Source: Triatoma infestans (taxonomy: Eukaryota > Arthropoda > Insecta > Hemiptera > Reduviidae). Taken from it: a stretch of DNA of 64,000 nucleotides. Shown piece after piece: positions 55,436 through 64,000 of this stretch (position 1 is the stretch's first letter; each line of letters begins with the position of its first letter). Made by a program: the position numbers and the translations under genes. The DNA lies in contig JAAEAF010014518.1 in NCBI GenBank assembly GCA_011037195.1, positions 1 through 64,000 on the forward strand. Direction: 5' to 3'. The notes beneath the pieces were generated by a model that searched no databases, was not told where the DNA came from, and saw only the letters and a program-made list of their open reading frames with translations.

Positions 55436-55655
55436 TTAAGGCTTGGCAACATCTGTGATTATTGGCAACCGCTGCCTTCTCAGTGGACTGCCGGCCTCCG
55501 GGCAGCATTTTCTCGTCAAGCGATAACACTGCCCATCACCGAACAATGAGCTGTAGAGGCTCCTAGGAAAAGAAAATATAAGGGTTGCCCTAGTAGACTC
55601 GAACCTGGGACTTCCGCATTTCAAGTCCACTTGTGCTAATACTAAACTACGAATT
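55436..55655 (-). mobile_element. SINE-B copy 3
   Basis: Minus-strand copy of the 19975-20216 family. The B box reads AGGTTCGAGTCTACT (better preserved than in copy 1), followed by the body ('gtgatgggcagtgttatcgc', 'ggaggccggcagtccactga'). The A-box region near 55645 is eroded. The plus-strand T-run at 55428 is the 3' tail. Confidence 0.83.
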
Positions 55656-55689
55656 TCTCTATTAATTTTAAATTCATTTTTTTTATTTT

Positions 55690-56100
55690 TACTTTCTCTT
55701 CATCCTGGTAAGAGGTGATATTGCCAATCGTGTCAAACTTTCAAAATTGGCTTTTCACCGCAAATAAATGTCTGGAGATACTGTGAAAAATGTTTTTTCC
55801 GTTGCGGATAGTATGTGTCTGTGTGTGGCATGTGTGAAATCAATATTTCAAAAATGAAAATTAGGGGTAGCAGGGGCTGGGAACCTTTAATGAAGCACTT
55901 CAGTATAATATGCTATCTACATATCACAGGACTGTTGCAAAATTGTAGAAAAATTGGTTAACCGGAAGTTAAATGACGTATTTTGATCGAATACCTGTAG
56001 GTTCTCTTGATGATACTAAATGGAACATTATATCTTTCTTAGATTTTTTTTTCATTTAAAAGTCAAGCTGTTCTCAAAAATGCAGCTGTAAAAATATATA
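55690..56100 (-). repeat. Dispersed repeat DR, long copy
   Basis: 'tttactttctcttcatcctg', 'gtaagaggtgatattgccaa', 'tcgtgtcaaactttcaaaat', 'caccgcaaataaatgt', then the TG-rich 'gtatgtgtctgtgtgtggca' and body text with 'ggttaaccggaag'. Confidence 0.75.
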
Positions 56101-58715
56101 AATCACACGTATATATTTACGGAAGTGAGAGAAAGGAACCGTATGAGAGAGAAAAAGGTTAGTCTGTAAAAACATTGTTTATTATACATAGGGGACATTG
56201 ATTACAATCACATGAAAGCTTGCATATTATATGAAACGCAATGTTTTCTCTTTCATCAATTTCAGTAAGTAAAAAACCGGCATGATATATATGTCCGCTA
56301 ATCATTGCTTTCGATTCTGGTAAAGCAGAATAATTTAGAAACCTTATAGAAGTCATGATTGTGAATTAGAAAATCTTGGAACTGCTATCTTACATCTGGT
56401 AGATATTGAAACTAAGTTTATAGTTTATGCTTGTTTTGATTAAATGTGTATACACTCTACAAGTCCAGAGGTAAATATACAATCTGTTACGTTTCACAGA
56501 AACTTCTACGTATCTTATGAAAGCTACCTTCAGAGCTACCATCCTAGTTTTTATTTTTGCAGTTTATCTGTAGTGTAACTAATAAATTATGTTCATGTAT
56601 AACCAAAATAAGTGCGCCTATTATTTACAGCAGGTCACATAAAAATAGTAATAAATAAAAATAATGTTATAATTTGTCTGCTTGAAGAGCTTTTATTTAC
56701 CACAAGGTTGCACCATACTGTCTTTAATTGAGTGAGTTTTAGGGGTGCGCGGACAGCTTAATCAAAACTGATTGCCTCTTCGCTAAGTAAAAGTACCGCA
56801 ACAGTTATCCTATAATGTAGCTGTTGTGTCCACAAAGCTAACTAATTAATTATATACTATTTCTTACCGCCTCTGTTTATATATATTATTAAAAGCAATT
56901 AAATGTACATTAAAAATTCCAGCTTTGAACAAATTTGAGTTCATTATATTACCAACGATTGCAGTTAGATGGAGCGATGTGTGGAGAAATCATCCACCTA
57001 TAAGTCACATAATAAGTCATAGGAGGCGCAGCAGTACATTGTACCCTAGGAAAGTCAAGATCCGCCTACTCTACCCTTAGTAGACCTAAAGTAGGAGTAT
57101 TAAAGGGTAAGGAAATAAGCAGAAGGGAATTTTCTACAGAATCTTTAGCATTTTCACTCTTCAAGAAAGCAACGTAGTCCACCATGACGCTCTGCTCTAT
57201 TAGCCTTTGCGCTTCTATTTTTTATTGTTTAACTGTAAAATAACCAGTAAATCGTGGAGTGTAGTCCACGGATGAATCATGAGATCCAGGGTTTGGTAGT
57301 ATTCAGTGTCCCTTCTCTTGTACCGCTAAGGTTATTAACCTAATTCTAATAGAGCACAGATTGCTAACAAGCAGAAGCCATTTTTCAAATATCTTTTTAA
57401 GTTGCTAATTTTTCTTATTCACAAATTATGGCATTCTCCATCTCTTGTTTTATTTGTTAATTTATTATGAAAACTGATGAATATGAACTATTTTTTTTGT
57501 TTTGATATATTGCATTTTGAAGGGAAAGACAAAATATTTTTAATTTATTCAGAATTCAATATTAAGCCAATTTAGTTTTGTTATATATATTTTGTTGAGC
57601 ACTAAGTTATATATTTGACATTATTTACTAAAATACTTTATTCATTTAATAGTAGAATACAATTGCTAACACAGAACTAATCATAATTGACATTAACATA
57701 TGTGTATATTATAAATTATATTAAACACATGTTTTTATACAGTGCAATCTATACTCATTATAACAATTTTGTACATTTTATTTTCGGCCATGATAATCAA
57801 ATTAAGGTCGAAACAGAAACATCTGTCGAGCCATGCCCGGGTCCCCGGGACATTCTTCTCCCTTTTTCTCTATGTCTTACAATAATAAAAGCTAGCCCTT
57901 CCTATGATTCTCTGATTTATTTATTTATACTTTTTATTATTATTTTTAAATTTATCGTATAAATGAATTATCTTAGTAATGGGTTACACAATTTGAAAAA
58001 TATCAAATAGTTTTTTAATTCTGATGGGACAAACATGGGTCATGCTAGAAAAATTCATCGCAGCCTGTAATGTTAAAGGAAAATTTCAAACCATTACTAT
58101 ACTAGCAGTTTTGTACATTGTTATAAATGATCTGTCCGATAAATTGAATTGCAAAAAATTTCATTTACATGAAATTCTGTTTCGTTCAATACATTTTAAA
58201 AATAAAATGTTTATTAATTTTAATAAGTTACCATGGTATAAGTTTAATACCAATTTCTTTGCGGCATTTCATTACGTTGTCTGATAAAATAATTCTTCAA
58301 CTTCCTCTTGATGTCAGATTAGTATATCTGGTTTCTTAGGCTCCTTTTGGATACCTTTCATCATCCATCTTTGTTAAATATCCAAAACAACTTTATTGAG
58401 GTGATGGGTTTTTTCCCTCAATTGAGAAAAAAAATTCCCCTGTTATAGTTGAATTAATAAACTCTTTAGTAAAAAAAAATGGCTGTATTTTGTTGATTAT
58501 TAAATTTAATTCAACAGGTATATAAAATATGTGGAAGTGGACTTGCTCCTTGAACAACCAAACTTGGAGTGTGAAACTAGCTGCCTCTCCCCACTACTCC
58601 CTGACAAAACATTGTTACCAATCGAAATTTTAATTTAAAGTCGCATTATATAAGTGCATTATAACACAACTAATATAATTAGATACAAACTTAGTAATAA
58701 AAATCTAATGTCTTC
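56101..58715. other. Unassigned region
   Basis: No gene is firmly recognised. The minus frame 56159-56356 contains SGHIYHAGFLL and C-x-C-x2-C-x2-C-like text that could come from a LINE tail, but this is weak. A 91-codon frame at 57687-57962 is mostly hydrophobic, and 58024-58284 has no signature. Between these the DNA is AT-rich with short simple repeats. Confidence 0.35.
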
Positions 58716-58720
58716 CTTAA
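58716..58720 (+). repeat. Solo LTR-B (minus) target-site duplication, left
   Basis: CTTAA, repeated at 59023-59027, directly flanking the LTR. Confidence 0.8.
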
Positions 58721-59022
58721 TATAATGGATGTGTTAGGTGGAGAGAATTTAGGTCTGGTTCGATGATATAAGAAGAAGACTTGGTTATCACTGGTTAACT
58801 AATATATTAATTAAGAGACACAGACTGCCTGGACTTTACAATAGAGTGGTATGAAAATGATATGTAACGATTGGATATATTGAACTGAATTCAACTGTAT
58901 CGAACTGTGTTTCTATGGACTGTCCGTCGCTATATTTATACAGCTTCTCCCACTCCAGTCCGAGAGAGTGGTTGAGCTTCTCTTTGCTCTCTTTGGTTAC
59001 TGAGCTTTTCTTTGCTGTTACA
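58721..59022 (-). mobile_element. Solo LTR, family B, minus orientation (302 bp)
   Basis: On the minus strand it begins TGTAACAGC and ends CATCCATTATA, sharing 'ccacctaacacatccattat' with the gypsy 5' LTR and 'cactccagtccgagag'-type text with the solo LTR at 42861. 'gctatatttatacagc' near 58930 is the probable TATA region. A 5-bp duplication CTTAA flanks it. The short frames on both strands are fortuitous. Confidence 0.88.
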
Positions 59023-59027
59023 CTTAA

Positions 59028-59754
59028 CAAACATAATTTGCTAAATAATTCCTTTAATAATTCCCAGATTGCTTCTAATGGTAGTAGTGGTCCTTTTCAG
59101 GGTCCTTTCCTGTCTTACCTTATACTCTTCGGTGTTAACTCATCTCTGCCGTTTGCAAGCGGTTATTGCTATTTTCCGTATGTGCCCACTACTGACAGTC
59201 ATATAAAAACTTAATTTTGATTTGACATCTGCGTCTTACAACTGTAAGAGAAAGTAAACTGATCCTATCAAAAGTTCAAGTATTTTAACATTAAGTTAAA
59301 TTATTAAAACATTTCAAGAAGAAAGGGGGAGAGGAATATGTAGCATTTAAAATAGGCAGCGAAATAAGTTGACATATACGTATACATGAGATATAATTTA
59401 AATTTCTCTCAGAGAAAGTTGAGAGAGATTGAGAAAGTAAAATAGAAAATGGGTCTATGAAAATGGTCTGTGAAATTTCCTTGCAACTTCTAACTTGTAA
59501 TATCATCATCTATCAATTGTGTAACATTGTCAATCTTTTTTATGATGTGTTTCTTTTCGCTTCTTTTTCTTCTTCTTCTTCTTCAGCGTAGATTTATTTT
59601 AGGTGATAATTCATAACTGAGTTTCTCATAATATATTACCTTACCTTTTTTACTTTTTTTTTTGTTCTCATCATTCATTGTGAAAAATGATAAATCTGTT
59701 TCATTAATATCATTAACCTGATAATCATTAATAAGTATATTATTATTAATAATG
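59028..59754. other. Unassigned region
   Basis: A decayed DR end is possible at about 59215-59260 ('cttacaactgtaagagaaag'). A (TTC)n run lies at 59560-59584. No gene recognised. Confidence 0.4.
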
Positions 59755-60000
59755 TGTGCCCGAAAGCGTGGGCACAAAAAGAAAAGAAACATGCTTTCCT
59801 AAAACCTCCCACAGCAGTCGTCTACTGTTCTGAGAGGAATATCTTAAGATATCCTTAATCTCCAACTCTCTCCCACCAAGCATTCCTTGAGATTGATCCT
59901 TTCCCAAATATGCGGAACCTGGTATTGACGAAACGGTGACATTGACCGAAATAGTGATGGTACACTGTTTCGCACTTCCAATAGAAATAGATAGATTTTT
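59755..60000 (-). pseudogene. I/R1-type LINE C-terminal fragment
   Basis: The minus strand reads ETVYHHYFGQCHRF then NTRFRIFGK and, in the next frame, LEIKDILRYSSQN, matching the last part of the copy at 16235-16860 (ETV...CSCF...TRFRIF). Only the region after the zinc knuckle is left. A frame change separates the two parts. Confidence 0.72.
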
Positions 60001-60057
60001 TCCTGGAACTTTGTGTCTGATGTGGCAGTAGTTTCTTAACCGAATAGCAAATTTCAT

Positions 60058-60215
60058 CGCACACACACACACACACATAGACCTGGTTTGCTTAAACTTT
60101 TTTTTTTTGTATCTAGTAAACTCAAAACATGCATTTCCAATGAAAACTCACTTTCGAAAATATGGCACAATCGCAGTGCTTCCTCTTGACAAGAGGAAGA
60201 GGAAGTAAATATATA
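60058..60215 (+). repeat. DR copy with internal (CA)n
   Basis: CA run at 60060-60078, 'agacctggtttgcttaaact', 'tagtaaactcaaaacatgca', 'tttccaatgaaaactcactt', 'ggcacaatcgcagtgcttcc' and the end hairpin 'tcttgacaagaggaagagga'. A (TA)n run follows. Confidence 0.78.
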
Positions 60216-60264
60216 TATATATATTTTATTTTATTTTATTTGTTATTTAAAGTCTGTAACCATA

Positions 60265-60275
60265 TAATAAGTAAA
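60265..60275 (+). repeat. SINE-A copy 3 target-site duplication, left
   Basis: TAATAAGTAAA, repeated at 60483-60493. Confidence 0.85.
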
Positions 60276-60482
60276 AGTAAAGTAAAGTAAAGTAATGCCT
60301 ATTTTTTCAGGCGGGCTTAACGTCCAACTACCAAATTAGGTGTCGTGGACGGGGGCGGAAGCACCTACTTTACTATTAACATTTTTTTAAACAAATATAA
60401 AATTTAGTTATACGCTGGACTCGAACTGGGGTCCTCCCACTTACAAGTCCATGCTCATAACCAATACACCAACACCCGCCCC
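60276..60482 (-). mobile_element. SINE-A copy 3 with 11-bp TSD
   Basis: Minus-strand copy very close to copy 1 (235-450). The B-box region appears as 'ggactcgaactggggtcctc' and the A-box region as 'tgctcataaccaatacacca' on the plus strand. The tail lies at the left ('aagtaaagtaaagtaatgcc'). An exact 11-bp duplication flanks it. Its right edge is 16 bp from a solo LTR. Confidence 0.9.
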
Positions 60483-60494
60483 TAATAAGTAAAT

Positions 60495-60498
60495 ATAT
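60495..60498 (+). repeat. Solo LTR-C target-site duplication, left (ATAT)
   Basis: ATAT before TGTAACG and again at 60891-60894 after CGTTACA. Confidence 0.75.
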
Positions 60499-60890
60499 TG
60501 TAACGCAACCACTGGTGCCATCTAGGAGAGAAAGCAGGTAACTCAAGTTCTCCTAGTGGCCGCTAGGAAGCGCTGGCGGCGCGCTCTAGCCCTTTCTAGA
60601 ACAATCTATAATCTTCTAGACCCTTCTCCACCGGTATAAATAGGGGACCACAGAGTGTTTAGAGAGTTTTCTTGTTACAACCGAAGTGCACGTTTGTGAA
60701 AAGTGTATAAAAAGTGAACAAAGTGTTTGTTGGTTTAAACTGAGAATTAATTATTATTAAGTGTTGTATTTGTAATTTATTGTGTAAAACAATATATTGG
60801 TGTTTTTCTTATTGAAGTTTAGAGTATTTTATCTAAACGAACCCACTTAAAACTAGTTGCAGTAGCTAGTGCAGAGGGAAAAACGTTACA
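60499..60890 (+). mobile_element. Solo LTR, family C (392 bp)
   Basis: Starts TGTAACG and ends CGTTACA, a perfect 7-bp terminal inverted repeat with TG/CA ends, flanked by ATAT on both sides. U3 is GC-rich (60530-60630) and contains heat-shock-element-like sites. A TATA box (TATAAATA) lies at about 60635-60642, followed by a start region near 60665. The 3' half is AT-rich. It is probably Ty3/gypsy or a related LTR family, but without an internal region the superfamily is uncertain. No second copy is in the window. Confidence 0.92.
60588..60642 (+). promoter_or_regulatory. LTR-C promoter: HSE-like sites and TATA box
   Basis: TTTCTAGAAC fits the nTTCnnGAAn heat-shock-element core. CTTCTAGACCCTTC about 20 bases downstream repeats part of it, and TATAAATA follows at 60635. 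Spacing is plausible for a Pol II promoter. Heat-shock control is an inference from sequence only. Confidence 0.45.
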
Positions 60891-60894
60891 ATAT

Positions 60895-62749
60895 TGAAGT
60901 GAATAGGTTTGGCATGATTGTCTTGTGGAGAGAAACTCCCATTGTGTTATCAGATTTTATTATCTCGGAGGAAGTTACGATGCTCAGCCAATGTGGTTTA
61001 TCGGCAGAATAGTAGAGGAGGGGAGATTTTGCATTAAAGTATTAGAGCAAAATGGATGAGATTTATGGAACTTTTGATATTTAAATTTTAGCAGTTTCTG
61101 TAATGTATTCGAGATGTGGAAATCTTTATGGAGAATAGAGTTTGATACATTGAATGAAGCATCTGTTATCTAACGGAGCATTTTGAATTGAAAGGCCTGG
61201 ATTTTCTGTAAATTTAGTCGCTTGATTTTTAACCACAGTTCAAGATTCTAAGCCCAGGTAGGCTTGAGTTTTCAGTTGTATAATAGTCGCTTATGTTCTA
61301 GTGACAGTTTCGATCAATAGTTCCGCAGTATTTCGATCATTAGTCACAGTAGCAATTTGTTACGTTTGTTAAGTTCCACTCGTTTTAGCCTAGTATGTGG
61401 ATTCCGAGTTAGTCTCTTATCGTATACATTCCTAGGGTAGCGAACCAAGTTCACAGTAGAAAGTTTTAAGTAAAAATATATAAATTGAAATTAATCATAA
61501 GTTATGGAAATGAAAAAAAAAAAACTCTAAGAATTTAATATATAACGGAATCGATTTCCAAAATCGATTTATTCAATCAAATGATTTGAACACAAATGCT
61601 ACAGAAACAATAGATTATATAATTAATTAAAATATTTAAATCTGTTACAGAGTTTTCTTTATTGAAAACATTTATACTATAGGATATTTAAATATTGGTA
61701 TAAAACAGGATCTTTGTAAATGCTTACTAGTGTTGGATTTATTTCTTAAATATGTAAATTAGTTCGTTGAATATGTAGTGGGATCCTTCGGTTTTATTTG
61801 TAGAAACTCTGTTCTCAGCCAATACTAGTTTTAGTTTTCCAAGATTTAAAGGCTAGTTAAAAAGTTTTTCAATAGTGTATTTGTGTTCATTGAGAAGAAA
61901 AAAAATTCAATTTCTGAATGGTAATTTTTTATTCAGTAATAAATTCTAAGGACAGATATCAATGTGTTGAATTAAAACTAATTAACACAAGGAAGAAAAT
62001 AGAGAAAAAATTGATGTGCCTTTATCTTTTTTATAATTGTCTAATTATTTAATAAAACAGAATTTTTTACAAAGATATTAATTTGCCTTTAACCTGTGCA
62101 TAAACATAAACATAAATTTATTTGTTCTTTAAGATATACGATCTTTTAACAAAGGAGTTGACATATTTCTAAGTATAATATAAAAAAAATAAAAAAATAT
62201 AATAAGGAAAAAAGAGAATAAGAATGATTAATTATAATTAAATATATAATGAAATTAAACATAATCTGATTTTGACATTGGTGCAATGATAATAACATAT
62301 GAATAATAAAAAGAAATAAAAACATCACAGAATAAAATTAAACTAACAGAAAATTAACTTGATTCAATGGCACGACATAGTGAACTAATAATAGTAATCA
62401 TTTTTACTAATACTAAACTAGTTTTATTAATAGTAATATATTTGTTTATCTCCCTCCTTATCCTTATTATCAATAGATAATAATATTAAACACAAGGGAA
62501 TGAGAGGAAGTAAAAATAAAGTAATAAAAAATAGATTTTTTATATTACATATATGTTTATGGTTATTACAAAATATGAGATAATGTGGTCACTCATTTAA
62601 TATAACTGCCCTGAATTTAAGCGAACCTATAGTGTAATAATACAAGTTATTCGCCTGGATGATATCTTTAATACTTAATAAGTTTTCTATATTTTGCCTA
62701 TTGTCTGAATTCTTATCAATATACTGTTTTAAATATTGATTTCTGTAAG
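60895..62749. other. Unassigned AT-rich region
   Basis: No gene. Base composition is less biased at 60950-61440, but I see no protein family on either strand. From 61480 it is highly AT-rich. Confidence 0.4.
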
Positions 62750-63560
62750 GCTAGTAAATTGGGCATTCCAAAAGTAAGTGGATCAAGTTTTCGGGAAGCT
62801 GCAAATTATAGATGGTTCAATTTTCGCTAAACTCAAATCTATAGGAAGAACCATTCCAATATAATCTAAAATATTTTGCGCTTGCAATTCCAAGCTGGCT
62901 TACCAGTCTCCTTTTTTTCAAATTGTTCAAAAAAGAAAAGTATGGCTCACCGAAACTGAAGTTAGTTATTGTTCTGTAGAAAGGGTTGTAATGCGAGTTT
63001 AGAATAGCGTTTGAATCAGTAGAAATGTGGTGTTTGTTAAGAGTCTCTAAGATATTGTTGTAAACTTGTGAAGTTAATGTTTGATTATTATTCAGTTTGA
63101 GATATTCATCACTAATTATTCTTTTAATTGTGTGTACCAGTTATAAGATAGACTATTATTTCTTTCCCTATGTAATAATACCAACCTCAGTAATCTGGAG
63201 GTCGACATATCGAGTAGTTTGTTTAACCAATTCAACGTCGTTTTAACTATAGCTACTTCAATATGACTCACCTCCAGTTCCGATCTAATGAAGTGGTTGG
63301 ATGTATTTCTAGGCCAGTGGAATAAATTTTTAAAAAATCTGTTTTTAGCGGTTTCTAATTTATTATGTGTAAAGGTGCCCAGATTTCAGATGCCATAGAG
63401 GAATGTAGATTCTACCATGGAATTAAAAACAGTTTTCTCCGTTAACCAGGATTTAGTACGATAAATATACCTCTGACATTAGCCGCAGCTAACATACCTT
63501 TTCTGATCACATTATTGGTATTCTGTACAAATTTACCGGATGATGTATGTGCCTTTAACC
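62750..63560 (-). pseudogene. LINE polymerase C-terminal relic
   Basis: The minus strand, with stops and frame changes, reads VFNSMVESTFLYG near 63410, then KLETAKNRFFKNLFHWPRNT and SNHFIRSELEV near 63300, NWLNKLLDMS near 63220, and ends NLIHLLLECPIY near 62770. This layout (a FxxSxxESxFLYG motif, then FxKxLxxPxxTSN, then NLxHLLxxCPxY) is that of insect non-LTR retrotransposon polymerases downstream of the RT. No RT catalytic box is included. It is an old, inactive fragment of a family not otherwise seen in the window. Confidence 0.7.
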
Positions 63561-64000
63561 TGTGCTAAACCGTAAATATATGATATTTTCAAATGTCACT
63601 TCATCAGAAAGCTTACTGTTATAGCATTATCAAGAACCACGACAACGATCGGTTTTCTCGAGAAAAGTGAAATAAAAAATATATGTAAAGTATAGCGTGG
63701 TTAAAGAGTAAATTAATTCGAGTTATTTTGGGGAAAATTGTGTAAAACAAACAAAATAAATAAATCAATAAATAAATAAACTTCGAAAACAGTTACTTCA
63801 GGACGACTGATTTTCCACGAAACTTTCCGTATCTTGGTAATATCCTTCGCAATAACAAGCATGAAATTTCTGAGATTTTGGGGGGGATACTCTTTTATGC
63901 ATAGGCAGCATTTCTGTCAATTTATTTATTCAATAGTACTATGAAGTTTCCATTATTTTTGGAAAAAAAATTATTGAAAAACGTGAACATAAATCTTTCG
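63561..64000. other. Unassigned, possible DR body text
   Basis: The stretch 63780-63960 ('ttacttcaggacgactgatt', 'gaaactttccgtatcttggt') resembles the phrasing of DR bodies but is too decayed to be sure. No gene. Confidence 0.3.

Noticed and set aside
56159..56356. Zinc-finger protein on the minus strand
   Set aside because: Cys spacing (CDCNQCPLC) is suggestive but isolated, in a 65-codon frame with no other domain support.
57687..57962. Frame containing SVEPCPGP, reminiscent of 2A-like DVExNPGP skipping motifs
   Set aside because: The Asn and Asp are missing, upstream residues do not fit, and no retrotransposon ORF follows in frame.

Overview
The window looks like a gene-poor, AT-rich stretch of an arthropod (probably insect) nuclear genome. 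The evidence is the mix of repeats: Jockey-type and I/R1-type non-LTR retrotransposons, Penelope-like elements (PLEs), a Ty3/gypsy element with several solo LTRs, a hAT DNA transposon with a BED-type transposase, two tRNA-derived SINE families, and many microsatellites. There are no bacterial-style operons. I found no convincing host protein-coding gene, and I cannot assign the species from the sequence alone.

Layout. 1-5.3 kb: SINE-A with a 15-bp target-site duplication (TSD), a 3 x 233-bp tandem array with an inverted partial copy upstream, and a 5'-truncated Jockey-like LINE (minus strand). 5.3-12.4 kb: mostly unassigned AT-rich DNA, a truncated Jockey 3' end and copies of a dispersed repeat called DR here. 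12.47-14.74 kb: a complete but frameshifted hAT transposon with matching terminal inverted repeats (TIRs) and an 8-bp TSD. 16.2-20.8 kb: a LINE RNase H/zinc-knuckle remnant, a probable LTR-retrotransposon 3' end, SINE-B, and a 210-bp inverted repeat with no mismatch found, built from PLE terminal sequence. 21.8-28.8 kb: SINE-A, DR, a 13-copy minisatellite, a Jockey 3' end with a 13-bp TSD, and a solo LTR. 29.8-31.3 kb: a PLE endonuclease remnant between inverted arms. 33.5-34.3 kb: a fold-back structure. 36.7-42.3 kb: an I/R1-type LINE relic, then an internally deleted Ty3/gypsy element with both LTRs and a GTGG TSD. 42.9-51.8 kb: solo LTR, DR copies, another Jockey 3' end, one unexplained 172-codon reading frame and an antisense LINE remnant. 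52.3-55.2 kb: a large PLE with a partial reverse transcriptase (RT), 0.75-kb inverted arms and an intact-looking GIY-YIG endonuclease frame. 55.4-64 kb: SINE-B, DR, three LTR or LINE fragments, SINE-A, and a well-defined solo LTR with heat-shock-element-like sites.

The recognisable proteins are all transposition enzymes or structural proteins of mobile elements, and most are broken. The most unusual theme is that three separate PLE insertions are each organised as inverted repeats. Each carries a conserved stem-forming motif (CTGAAGA, stem, GAAAC) that resembles a hammerhead ribozyme core.
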